Shown: one piece after another, positions 13,184 through 20,969 of the stretch | Layout: each line of letters starts with the position of its first letter | Numbering within the stretch: position 1 is the first letter of the stretch | Assembly (NCBI GenBank): GCA_003150485.1 | Contig: QALX01000010.1 | Coordinates: 1-28,394 of the forward strand | Direction of reading: 5' to 3' | From: Clostridiales bacterium | Lineage (GTDB): Bacteria; Bacillota; Clostridia; Oscillospirales; Oscillospiraceae | DNA: 28,394 nt | Program-made: the position numbers and the translations under genes | The notes under the pieces: generated by a model | What the model saw: the letters and a program-made list of their open reading frames with translations, nothing else | Told to the model about the DNA's origin: nothing | Database searches by the model: none

Positions 13184-14551
13184 TTAGGAAATGGCGTTGG
13201 CAGTTACCAGCCAGGCCAGCTGGCCTGGCTGGGGCAGAAACGCCTGATCCGCGCCAAATTCAGTGAGGGCGCACACCACGCCCTCACAGTCGAACACCGG
13301 GAGGGCATCCCGGTTCCGGCGGGGGATTTTGGCGTCGATCAGCAGTTTCTTCACGGTTTTCCGGTCCCGTCCCGGCAGGGTGATCACGTCGCCGGTCCGG
13401 CGGGGCCGCAGCAGAATGCGGGGGTGTTCCGGCAGGGCCAGATAGAAGGTCCGGGGGCGGTTGAACTTCCCCGCCGGGCAGACCGCCTGCCGGCAGGTAA
13501 ACTGCCAGCCTCCGCACAGGGTGACGCCGGGCAGGGCCAGCGCCGCAGGGGCGAAAGTCCCGGACGGTTCCGAAGTCCGAACCAGTTCCAACTGGTCATA
13601 GCTGCGCCGGGCCACCAGTCCACCGGGGAGATCTACCTGCCCCGACGGATGTTGGGAACGGCACAGATTCAGAACGGCCTGCCGGTGGGCGGCGGAGAGC
13701 ACAGTCTCCGGGTCCGCTTCCCGGGCCAGCAGCTGGATGCCCCGGAGGGCCAGCACCTCGGGCAGGGCTGTCACCGCCCCGCAGGGCAGAGAAAGCGCCC
13801 CCTCCGGCAGCCGGGTGAGGGATGCCAGTATGGCAGACGCCGCCCCGTCCAGGTAGGCGTCCTCCCGGCGGAACTGGCAGGCGCTCTCCCACAGCCGCTG
13901 GTTCAGGCGGGGGTTCAGCTGCTCCAGCCGGGGCAGAATCTCCCGGCGCAGGTAGTTGCGGCGATAGGCGGTGTCCTGGTTGCTGGCGTCCTCCACGTGG
14001 GGGATGCAGTGGCGGGCCAGGTACGCCTCGATCTCCCGGCGCTCCACCGTCAGCAGGGGGCGGATCACCTTCCCACGCACCGGCGGGATGCCACCCAGGC
14101 CCCGGAGCCCGCTGCCCCGGATCAGGTGGAGCAGCACCGTCTCGGCGTTGTCCCCGGCATGGTGCGCGGTGGCGATTCGGTCCGCACCGGCCTGTTCCGC
14201 CGCATCCTCCAAAAAGGCGTAGCGCAGCTGACGGGCGGTCTCCTCGATGCCGGTACCCGCCGCGGCGGCTTGGGCTGCCACGTTTCCCCGGCCGGTGTGG
14301 CAGGGGACTTCATGCTCCGCGCACCATGCCCGGACAAACCGTTCCTCCGCCTCCGCCTCGGGGCGGAGCTGGTGGTTGAAGTGGGCGGCGGCCACGGTGA
14401 TGTCCAGGGACGCCCGGAGGGTCAGCAGGGCGTGGAGCAGGCACATGGAGTCCGCACCGCCGGAGACCGCTGCGAGTACCCGGCTCCCCGGCGGGAGCAT
14501 GTGCCCGGCTCCGGCTAGCTGCCGGAGCTTCCGCAGTACGATGTCCTCCAT
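13184..14551 (-). CDS. tilS: tRNA(Ile)-lysidine synthetase
   Basis: Converts C34 of the CAU-anticodon tRNA(Ile) to lysidine using ATP and lysine, so that AUA is read as isoleucine. 455 residues. The N-terminal PP-loop ATPase has SGGADS at 30-35 and, further on, HFNHQLRPEA and ATAHHAGDNAETVLLHLIRGSGLRGL, a TilS hallmark. The substrate-binding domain and the TilS C-terminal domain (near 370-455) follow. I choose ATG 14551 because AGGAG at the end of dnaB is 8 bp upstream; the longer in-frame extension would overlap dnaB. Only 5 bp separate it from the dnaB stop, indicating translational coupling. Confidence 0.94.
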   Translation of the reverse strand: MEDIVLRKLRQLAGAGHMLPPGSRVLAAVSGGADSMCLLHALLTLRASLDITVAAAHFNHQLRPEAEAEERFVRAWCAEHEVPCHTGRGNVAAQAAAAGTGIEETARQLRYAFLEDAAEQAGADRIATAHHAGDNAETVLLHLIRGSGLRGLGGIPPVRGKVIRPLLTVERREIEAYLARHCIPHVEDASNQDTAYRRNYLRREILPRLEQLNPRLNQRLWESACQFRREDAYLDGAASAILASLTRLPEGALSLPCGAVTALPEVLALRGIQLLAREADPETVLSAAHRQAVLNLCRSQHPSGQVDLPGGLVARRSYDQLELVRTSEPSGTFAPAALALPGVTLCGGWQFTCRQAVCPAGKFNRPRTFYLALPEHPRILLRPRRTGDVITLPGRDRKTVKKLLIDAKIPRRNRDALPVFDCEGVVCALTEFGADQAFLPQPGQLAWLVTANAIS

Positions 14552-14556
14552 GGCGG

Positions 14557-15900
14557 TTACTCCTGATGCTGCCAGTCCAGCCCCGAGAAGGTGGTGAACT
14601 CCGGCAGCCACTGAAGCATAATTTTACCAGTTTCCCCGTGGCGGTTTTTGGCGATGATGCACTCCGCCTGGTTCCGGGCCTCGCTGTCCGGGTTGTAGTA
14701 GTCGTCCCGGTAGAGGAATAGGACGATGTCCGCGTCCTGTTCGATGGCGCCGGACTCCCGCAGGTCGGAGAGCATGGGGCGCTTGTCCGACCGGGACTCA
14801 TTGGCGCGGGAGAGCTGGCTCAGGCAGAGGACGGGAACATTTAACTCCTTGGCCATGATCTTCAGGGACCGGGAGATGTCGCTGACCGCCTGCTGGCGGT
14901 TTTCACCGGCATAGCTCCGGCCGCCGGAGGACTGCATCAGCTGAAGGTAGTCGATGCAGATCAGGCCCAGGTCCTCCACCCGGCGGCACTTGGCCAGCAT
15001 ATCCGCCACGGTGAGCATGGGGTTGTCGTCGATGAGGATTTTCGTCTGGTTCAGGGCGGCGCAGGCCAGGGCGATTTTGCTCCAGTCCTCGTCGTCCAGG
15101 TTGCCGGTGGTGAGCTTCTTGTTGTCGATAAACGCCTCGTTGGACAGCAGGCGCATGGCCAGCTGTTCCCGGCTCATCTCCAGGGAGAAGAACACGACGC
15201 TCTTCCCCGAGCTCTTCCCGGTGTTCAGCAGCAGGTTCAGGGCCATGGAGGTCTTGCCCATGCCGGGCCGGGCGGCCAGGAGAATCAAGTCCGAGTTGTT
15301 CAGGCCCGAGATGGCCCGATCCAGGTCGGTGAGGCCCGTAGAAAGGCCCGGCAGGTGGTCCTCCTTGGACGCCAGCTCCTCCAGACGCAGGTACACGTCC
15401 TGGATCACCTGGGAGATGGGGATCAGTCCCCGGGCGGCACGGCCCTGGCGGATGGCGTAGATCCGCTGCTCCGCCGCCTCCAGGATGTCCTGGCCGCTGC
15501 CCTCGTTGCGCTCCACCAGGCCCCGGACCTCGTCCACGGCCTGGGCGATCCGCCGCAGCAGGGCCTTGTCCTGGACGATCTTCACGTACTCCCGCACGTT
15601 GGCGGAGGTAGGGGTCACGTCGATGAGCTGGACCACGTAGCTGCGGGTGCTCTTGTCGTCGTAGGTGCCGTTCTGGCGCATCTGCTCCAGCACCGTCACC
15701 GGGTCGATGACCTGGGCGTGGCTGAACATGGCGTGCATGGTGGCGAACAGCGCCTGGTTGTGCTCCAGGTAGAAGTCCTCGACCTTCAGCGCCTCTACCA
15801 CCTGGGGGATACAGCCGCTGTCAATGAGCATACTGCCCAGTACTGCCTGCTCCGCCTCCACGCTGTGGGGGGGCTGCCGGTAGAGAAGCGCTTCGTCCAA
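14557..15900 (-). CDS. dnaB: Replicative DNA helicase
   Basis: Hexameric 5'-to-3' helicase of the replication fork (DnaC in Bacillus nomenclature). About 447 residues. The N-terminal domain begins with RQPPHSVEAEQAVLGSMLID. The RecA-like core has Walker A ARPGMGKTS, then FFSLEMSREQLAMRL, Walker B LICIDYLQLM and LSQLSRANESR with DLRESGAIEQDAD. The start is a TTG: two consecutive TTG codons occur, at 15903 and 15900. AGGTGAG lies 2 and 5 bp upstream of them, so I prefer 15900, giving MDEALLYRQPPH. It follows rplI as in most Firmicutes, but here a hairpin element separates the two genes. Confidence 0.96.
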   Translation of the reverse strand: MDEALLYRQPPHSVEAEQAVLGSMLIDSGCIPQVVEALKVEDFYLEHNQALFATMHAMFSHAQVIDPVTVLEQMRQNGTYDDKSTRSYVVQLIDVTPTSANVREYVKIVQDKALLRRIAQAVDEVRGLVERNEGSGQDILEAAEQRIYAIRQGRAARGLIPISQVIQDVYLRLEELASKEDHLPGLSTGLTDLDRAISGLNNSDLILLAARPGMGKTSMALNLLLNTGKSSGKSVVFFSLEMSREQLAMRLLSNEAFIDNKKLTTGNLDDEDWSKIALACAALNQTKILIDDNPMLTVADMLAKCRRVEDLGLICIDYLQLMQSSGGRSYAGENRQQAVSDISRSLKIMAKELNVPVLCLSQLSRANESRSDKRPMLSDLRESGAIEQDADIVLFLYRDDYYNPDSEARNQAECIIAKNRHGETGKIMLQWLPEFTTFSGLDWQHQE

Positions 15901-15961
15901 CAAAACTCACCTGCCTTTTATATACTACTTGTTCTGTTTTGCGTCGGAATGTTCGGGGAGA

Positions 15962-16160
15962 GTGTTACTCCTCGGGCTTGACGGTGGTCTTCCCACAAAA
16001 TCATCTGATTTTGTGGGAGTCCTGGTAAAATGACACATGCTCGGGCCAAATGAATTGGCCCTGCGCCAAGGTTTTGCCGGGGGCAAAACGCTTGTACGCC
16101 GGACTCCCGGCGCAGCAGGCTTCGGCGGCTGTGTTACTCTTCGGGCTTGACGGTGACTTT
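15962..16160 (-). repeat. Four-hairpin element after rplI flanked by a duplicated rplI 3' end
   Basis: Directly after the rplI stop (16134-16136) come four hairpins, listed in minus-strand order: CGCCGG/CCGGCG (16112-16097), GTTTTGCC/GGCAAAAC (16089-16071), GGGCCAA/TTGGCCC (16061-16043) and CCCACAAAATC/GATTTTGTGGG (16017-15992). The last one is followed immediately by a second copy of the rplI end (15991-15962; the gene copy is at 16160-16131), 26 of 30 bp identical and again ending in a TAA, encoding KTTVKPEE where the gene has KVTVKPEE. A related element follows miaB at 28042-28394. It lies inside the operon, so it is transcribed between rplI and dnaB. Confidence 0.85.
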
Positions 16161-16580
16161 TACAATGCCGGTGATCTCATAGCCCAGCTTGCACTTGACA
16201 TCATAGGAGCCGAAGGCTTTGATCGGCTCGCTGACCAGCTTGGTCTTGGCGATGTCGAAGCCGTACTGGGCCTTGATGGCGTTGGAGATCTCCTGGGTGG
16301 TGACGCTGCCGAAGAGCTTTTCACCGGCGCCGGCCTTGGCGGTGACGGTGACCGGGCACTCCTTGAGCTGGGCGGCCAGGGCCAGAGCGGCCTCTTTTTC
16401 TGCGGCCTCCCGTTCCCGGCGGGCCTTGTCCAGCAGCTTCTGGGTGTTGATGTTGTCCGCGGTGGCGGTGACTGCCAGCTTGCGGGGCAGCAGGAAATTC
16501 CGAGCGTAGCCGTCGGAGACGTCGATCATCTGACCCTTCTTGCCCTTGCCCTTTACGTCTTCCTGTAAAATAACCTTCAT
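16134..16580 (-). CDS. rplI: 50S ribosomal protein bL9
   Basis: Large-subunit protein that binds 23S rRNA near the L1 stalk base. 148 residues, normal length. The N-terminal RNA-binding domain is MKVILQEDVKGKGKKGQMID followed by VSDGYARNFLLPRKLA, the L9 signature. A long connecting helix (about 45-75, Glu/Ala/Lys-rich) leads to the C-terminal domain, which ends GIVKVTVKPEE. ATG at 16580 has AAGGAGGTC 7 bp upstream. It lies between gdpP and dnaB as in Bacillus. Its last codons are duplicated beyond a structured element (15962-16160). Confidence 0.97.
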   Translation of the reverse strand: MKVILQEDVKGKGKKGQMIDVSDGYARNFLLPRKLAVTATADNINTQKLLDKARREREAAEKEAALALAAQLKECPVTVTAKAGAGEKLFGSVTTQEISNAIKAQYGFDIAKTKLVSEPIKAFGSYDVKCKLGYEITGIVKVTVKPEE

Positions 16581-16648
16581 AACTGTTGACCTCCTTATAA
16601 TGTATCGAGACCCTGCGCGCCCCGGAGGGCGCGGGGGAGTGAGTGGGG

Positions 16649-18667
16649 TTATCCCTGTGCGTCCGCGGCGGAGAGGGACTCCTCCAGGTCGCGGAAATAG
16701 TTGTCGATGGCCTCCATCAGCCGGCGGTAGACGTCTCCCACCGTGGCATCAGGGACCTGGGCTCCGGCGGCGGCGCCGTTTCCGCCGCCCCCCAGCACCT
16801 CCAGGATGGCCTGGACGTTGACGTTGCTGACGCTGCGGCCGGAGAGAATCACGCCGCCCTTTTCCGGGAAGAGGACAAAGGAGGCGCCAACACCCTCCAC
16901 GTTGAGCAGGTCGTCGGCGGCCTGGGCGGCGATGACCCGGGTGACGGTCCGGTCGACGGCGGCCACGGCCACGTTTTTGTGGCACAGCTTGGCGTTTTTG
17001 ATGACCTCGAACTTGGTGATGGTGTCGGTCAGGTTGTTCTGGAACAGCTTTTTCACCTCGCTGGTGTCGCCGCCGCAGCGGCGCAGGAAGGCGGCGGCCT
17101 CAAAGGTGCGCCCACCGGTGCGGAGGGTGAAGTTCTTGGTGTCCAGGACGATGCCGGCCAGCAGGGCCTCCGCCTCGCCCCGGAGCAGGTCTGAGGGCTC
17201 GATGATATACTGGAGCAGCTCGGTGGTCAGCTCGGCGGCGGAGGAGGCGTAGGGCTCGTGGTAGTTCAGGGTGGCGTTGGCGATATAGTCCACCGCCCGG
17301 CGGTGGTGGTCGATGACCACCAGCCTGCGGCTGGCGCTGAGCAGGTCGGGGGAGAGCACCTGATCCGGGCGGTTGGTGTCCACCACCACCAGCAGGGACC
17401 GGTGGTCGAATTTCATCAGGGCTTCGGACACCGTAAGGAAGGCGTGCTCATACTCCGGCAGGGCGGCCAGGCGCTCGGTCAGGACACTTCCCGGGGCGGG
17501 GGCGCTCTCCCGCACGATAAAGGCGGGGATTCCCTTGGCCCGGGCGATGGCGCAGATACCTGCCGCGGCGCCCACCGTGTCCAGGTCCGCGTATCTGTGG
17601 CCCATGATAATGACCTGGGAGGAGGTGGAGACCAGCTTGGCCAGAGCGCTGGCGGTGACCCGGCTCTTGACCTTGGTCCGGCGCTCGGTCTCTTTGGTGC
17701 GGCCGCCGTAGAACTCAAACTCCTCGGGGCTCTTGATGACCGCCTGGTCTCCGCCCCGGCTCAGGGCCATCTCCAGGGCCATGATGGCGAACTGGAACAT
17801 CTCGTGGAAGGAGGCGCCCACGCCGATGCCGATGGAGAGGGTGGCGCTGATGCCGTGGGGGCCGGTGACCTTCTGGACCGCCTCCAGCAGGGCGAACTTG
17901 TTCTGGCGGTAGGCGGCCAGGTACTGCTCCTCGAAGATAAACAGGTAGCGGTCCCGGTCGTACCGGCACAGCAGGCCGTGGGCCGGGGCAATCCACTGGG
18001 AGATCTCCCGCTCAATGCCGGAGCGGACCTGGGTGCGCCGGTTGTCGGTGGCGTTGCGGATCAGCTCCTCATAGTTGTCGATGGTGAGGATGGACACCAC
18101 CGGGCGGGTGGCGTAGTACTTGTCCCGGATGTCGGTCAGTTCGGTGACGTCCAGCCAGTAGGTGGTGGCGATGAGCCGCTCCTTGCCCTCCTTGCCCGTG
18201 TTGATCAGATGGCCGAAGACACAGTAGCGGCGACCGCGGATGGTGTACTCCGTGGGGCACTCGGTCCGGCCCTCCATGAGCCAGTTGGAGGAGAAGTCGG
18301 GGACGGCGGCGGTGATGTGGGTGTCAAAGAGGTGCTCCCGCTCCCCGGAGATGGAGAGAAACCGGTCGTTGCTCCAGATGACCTCCCCGTTCTCGGGCCG
18401 GAAGATCACCATGGGGAAGGGGGAGTTCATCATTGTGTCCTTGCCTGCGCTGTCAATATTGTGGTTCAGGGCGGCGATGAAGCGGGTGACCTTCTGCTGC
18501 CGCCGCCGCTTGGTGATGAGGTAATAGGTCAGCAGCAGCAGGATCACCAGGGCCTCCAAGATAGAGAGCAGAGGGGAAAAATAAAAGGTAGCGGCGGCAA
18601 ACACCACGTAGATCAGGAAAAAGATCTTCATCTGGGTTTCCGGCAGCCGTTTTAACGTCTGATTCAT
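16649..18667 (-). CDS. gdpP: Cyclic-di-AMP phosphodiesterase GdpP
   Basis: Membrane enzyme that hydrolyses c-di-AMP to pApA and so affects cell-wall and osmotic homeostasis. 672 residues, near the family length (about 655). Two N-terminal membrane segments (about 14-31 and 33-52), a PAS-like domain (about 75-170), a degenerate GGDEF domain (about 185-315), then DHH/DHHA1. DHH motifs: MGHRYADLDTVGAAAG near 353-368 and VVIDHHRR near 449-456. The DHHA1 glycine-rich motif reads GGGGNGAAAGAQ, with Asn where the family usually has His. ATG 18667 is preceded by AAGGAGGGA. First gene of the gdpP-rplI-dnaB-tilS-hpt-ftsH unit, 68 bp before rplI; a GC hairpin without T tract lies in that gap. Confidence 0.93.
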   Translation of the reverse strand: MNQTLKRLPETQMKIFFLIYVVFAAATFYFSPLLSILEALVILLLLTYYLITKRRRQQKVTRFIAALNHNIDSAGKDTMMNSPFPMVIFRPENGEVIWSNDRFLSISGEREHLFDTHITAAVPDFSSNWLMEGRTECPTEYTIRGRRYCVFGHLINTGKEGKERLIATTYWLDVTELTDIRDKYYATRPVVSILTIDNYEELIRNATDNRRTQVRSGIEREISQWIAPAHGLLCRYDRDRYLFIFEEQYLAAYRQNKFALLEAVQKVTGPHGISATLSIGIGVGASFHEMFQFAIMALEMALSRGGDQAVIKSPEEFEFYGGRTKETERRTKVKSRVTASALAKLVSTSSQVIIMGHRYADLDTVGAAAGICAIARAKGIPAFIVRESAPAPGSVLTERLAALPEYEHAFLTVSEALMKFDHRSLLVVVDTNRPDQVLSPDLLSASRRLVVIDHHRRAVDYIANATLNYHEPYASSAAELTTELLQYIIEPSDLLRGEAEALLAGIVLDTKNFTLRTGGRTFEAAAFLRRCGGDTSEVKKLFQNNLTDTITKFEVIKNAKLCHKNVAVAAVDRTVTRVIAAQAADDLLNVEGVGASFVLFPEKGGVILSGRSVSNVNVQAILEVLGGGGNGAAAGAQVPDATVGDVYRRLMEAIDNYFRDLEESLSAADAQG

Positions 18668-18723
18668 GATTGTAATCCCTCCTTGAGAGATTTATCCGCT
18701 AATACTCCATTATGTGATTTTTT

Positions 18724-18752
18724 ATTATACCAAGTTTATTAAGAAAAGACAA
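18724..18752 (-). promoter_or_regulatory. SigA-type promoter of the gdpP operon
   Basis: On the minus strand TTGTCT (18747-18752), 17-bp spacer, perfect TATAAT (18724-18729), about 57 bp before the gdpP ATG. It is the only clear promoter found for the whole six-gene minus-strand run. Confidence 0.85.
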
Positions 18753-18834
18753 GGCGAAAGCAACCGGAGGTGGGGGAGCTACGAAAACAGTTGCTTTCGG
18801 CGGTAAAATTGTTTTTATTAACAAAAACCTTTTA

Positions 18835-18863
18835 TTGACAAAAAATAAATAAGTGATTATAAT
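18835..18863 (+). promoter_or_regulatory. Perfect-consensus promoter of the accessory islet
   Basis: TTGACA (18835-18840), exactly 17 bp, TATAAT (18858-18863): a full match to the SigA consensus in very AT-rich sequence. A leader of about 100 nt follows. It holds an extra full anti-SD match, AAGGAGGTG (18898-18906), with no start codon at normal spacing. Confidence 0.9.
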
Positions 18864-18972
18864 ATATTACAAAAGACCTTATAAAAGTTTCAATAAAAAG
18901 GAGGTGCTGTTAGTCAGAATTTTATCATGTTTTGCAATCAGCTTGACACCATGAATCATTAAGGAGGAAGAA

Positions 18973-19923
18973 ATGAGCAAACGATTGATAGCAACAATCC
19001 TGATGATTGTTACATTATTTACATTAAGTGTGAACGCATTAGCTAATAATGTTAGTGCAGAAGAGAATTCCTCTGGATTAAGCGCAAGTGAGGAGGCAAA
19101 AATTTAGAGAGAAATATCCGATTTTACAAGTGATACAATAAAATCACTTTCACTGGAAGAGTTGCAATATGCTGCAACTGTCGCTGAAACGGATAATGAG
19201 GCAACTGTCGTATTTGACGCTTTGGTTGACAAATATGCAGTTGATTCTGCTAAAGTAGTTTCTAAAGCGTCTCTAATTAGTAATTACGTGCAATCAGTTA
19301 GCGTAAGTAAGTCAGGGCAAAATGTAACTGTAAAGTATAGAATTAAAGCAAAAATCCCGAGTGGCGCATCAATCAGTCTCGGGTATGAATTCCCCTCGGC
19401 GGTCAAGACAAATGGCCAATATGTTTCATTATCTGGGAAAAAGATAGGAGAATACACGCAAAAATTTACAATTCCAACTCTTATGTGCCAGTCTCGTATC
19501 AGTGTAAAAATGACAGCTCGAGATTATAAAGAAACAAAGGTGTTCAAAACGTTCAACTACAAGTCTAAAGTTTATACAGATTACCATACTGTAACAAAAG
19601 CTGAAGTTACAGGATATTGGGCACTGTATAATGTTGCGCCTTTTGTTGCTTGTAAAATTTACCCGGGAAGCAAACTGATAAAGATCGTAGGAATGGTAGC
19701 GAGTGCCGGTAGTGCTACTTTTGATGTTACGGGGTCGTATAGTTTAAATATTGGAGTACCAAAGCCGGTAACTGGTCAGTATTACAAAACGGAAACATGG
19801 TACGCAGATAATAAAATATATGCAAGAGTAAGGGTTTGGAATTCACAATCTGCTTTCAAGAATGGCGATTTGCCAAGTTATAATGGGAAAAAGTATGTTA
19901 AAACAAACTTACCGACGTTTTAA
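18973..19923 (+). pseudogene. Secreted protein of unknown function, interrupted by an in-frame TAG
   Basis: ATG 18973 (AAGGAGG 5 bp upstream) opens a frame with a clear signal peptide, MSKRLIATILMIVTLFTLSV then NALA, likely cut before NN. Codon 45 (19105-19107) is TAG; after it the same frame stays open for 271 codons to TAA at 19921-19923. Read through, the protein would have 315 amino acids plus the amber position. The mature part is Lys/Ser/Thr/Tyr-rich and probably beta-rich (VSKSGQNVTVKYRIKAKIPS; TETWYADNKIYARVRVW); I recognise no domain. Base composition is far more AT-rich than all neighbours, which suggests acquisition by transfer. Either a recent nonsense mutation inactivated it, or UAG is read through; a fresh start after the stop is unlikely because no ribosome site precedes 19162. 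Confidence 0.75.
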
Positions 19924-19948
19924 TAAGCGGTAGTTAATGGAGTATGCT

Positions 19949-20218
19949 ATGAGAAAAAAGTGGAAAAGTGTTTGGTTTTGGGGATGTCTTGCCTTTGTGA
20001 TCCCCTGGTTTGTCTTTTTCCTGTTGGGGAATGGGCTGTTGTTGCCGACAGATGTGCCGCATACTACGAACTTCTGGTATATCCTTTTGGCAGTGCTGAG
20101 TCTCGTTGCCATGCGCCTGCTCAGCAAAAAGAAGCTGGATCGGCCGTTTCCGATCATTTATGAACTGATTCTTACAGTGGGATTATATGTATTCTACACG
20201 TTTGTCGCTCCGGTTTAG
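19949..20218 (+). CDS. Small three-helix membrane protein, paralogue 1 of 3
   Basis: 89 residues with three predicted membrane segments (about 8-31, 42-58, 67-88). It begins MRKKWKSVWFWG and has a middle segment NFWYILLAVLSLVAMRLLSK followed by KKLDRPFP. Two similar proteins follow in tandem. Start: ATG 19949 has GGAG (19939-19942) 6 bp upstream; an ATG at 19937 in frame lacks a ribosome site. Stop is TAG. It begins 25 bp after the secreted-protein frame, so both probably share the 18835 promoter. Function unknown; an accessory or immunity-like partner of the secreted protein is only speculation. Confidence 0.7.
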   Translation: MRKKWKSVWFWGCLAFVIPWFVFFLLGNGLLLPTDVPHTTNFWYILLAVLSLVAMRLLSKKKLDRPFPIIYELILTVGLYVFYTFVAPV

Positions 20219-20248
20219 GATGTCATTGATACTTGAAAGAAAGGTTTT

Positions 20249-20521
20249 ATGAGAAAAGACTGGAAAAACATCTGGTTTTGGGTGGATATTGCCCTGTTTC
20301 TACTATGTGTTTGCTTCTATCTGATGGCGAATCCGGTGCTGTGGCTGTCGAGAGAAGTGCGCGCTTCCAACCTCTGGTACACACTGTTGGCATTGCTCTG
20401 TCTGGCAGGCAAAACCTTCGTTGATAAAAAGAGACTGAAGGAACCGGCCTGGAGTTGGAGTTGGGGCTGGGCAATTATCATCATTGGAACCTACCTGTTC
20501 TTTACCTTTTACCGCGGCTGA
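20249..20521 (+). CDS. Small three-helix membrane protein, paralogue 2 of 3
   Basis: 90 residues beginning MRKDWKNIWFWVDIALFLLC, middle segment NLWYTLLALLCLAGKTFVDK, then KKRLKEPAW and a final membrane helix. It aligns along its whole length with paralogues 1 and 3 (start RKxWK, W-Y-x-LLALL, K-K-x-L-x-x-P). The 49 nt spanning its ribosome site and first codons (from 20228) recur before paralogue 3 (from 20553) with about seven differences, so the two arose by tandem duplication. Ribosome site GAAAGAAAGG just upstream. Function unknown. Confidence 0.7.
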   Translation: MRKDWKNIWFWVDIALFLLCVCFYLMANPVLWLSREVRASNLWYTLLALLCLAGKTFVDKKRLKEPAWSWSWGWAIIIIGTYLFFTFYRG

Positions 20522-20573
20522 ATTGAATGCCGTGCAAAGCTGCCCACATTTTGATACTCGAAAGGAAGGATTT

Positions 20574-20846
20574 ATGAGAAAGGACTGGAAAAGCCCCTGG
20601 TATTGGATTTGTCTCGCCTTGATGGTTATTTAGGCATTCCTTCTGGTGAAAGGCTCAGGGCTGGCTGTCCGCCCCATTGTCACCAACATCTGGTATATCC
20701 TGCTGGCGCTCCTCACCCTGGCCCTCATTCGGTTTATCAGCAAAAAGAAATTAAATCCGCCCTTTCCAATTGGCTGCGAGGCTGCTGTGACAATAGGGGG
20801 TTATCTGATTTTCACCATCCTGCCCCGGTTTGCCGTCAAAGGGTGA
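20574..20846 (+). pseudogene. Small membrane protein paralogue 3 of 3, interrupted by an in-frame TAG
   Basis: ATG 20574, with GAAAGGAAGG upstream, opens a frame like paralogues 1 and 2 (MRKDWKSPWYWICLALMVI). Codon 20 (20631-20633) is TAG; the frame then continues without disturbance through NIWYILLALLTLALIRFISK, KKKLNPPFP and ITILPR-like terminal residues to TGA at 20844-20846, giving 90 codons in all, the same length as its paralogues. The truncation removes most of the first membrane helix and everything after it. It is the second amber within 1.6 kb. Confidence 0.75.
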
Positions 20847-20865
20847 GGCAATTAGACCCTGTTCC

Positions 20866-20895
20866 TTGACAATGCGCCGTTCTATGCCGTAAAAT
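20866..20895 (+). promoter_or_regulatory. SigA-type promoter of proS
   Basis: TTGACA (20866-20871), 18-bp spacer, TAAAAT (20890-20895). The roughly 70-nt leader includes a CCATCC/GGATGG hairpin (20913-20931). No T-box signature is present. Confidence 0.75.
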
Positions 20896-20969
20896 AAAAG
20901 GTAAGACTATCCCCATCCCGTGTGCGGATGGAATCACCATATAAAGAGGAAAAGAGTTGATTGCGCACT

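Noticed and set aside
15962..16160. Element boundary as an integron attC or a tyrosine-recombinase att site
   Set aside because: The duplicated cores differ completely between rplI and miaB, and no integrase gene or conserved attC core motif is visible, so a fixed-core site-specific insertion does not fit.
18903..18960. Leader peptide before the islet gene after the AAGGAGGTG match
   Set aside because: No start codon at a usable distance from the ribosome-site match; the short frames from the GTG at 18904 or the ATG near 18928 are only 11-16 codons, with wrong spacing.
19105..20633. Firm claim of a reassigned UAG codon
   Set aside because: TAG is also used as an ordinary stop at 24958-24960 and 20216-20218, and no suppressor tRNA is in the window; simple nonsense mutation remains the default.
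20896..20960. T-box or other amino-acid riboswitch before proS
   Set aside because: The leader is only about 70 nt long, and no T-box sequence or specifier stem is present.
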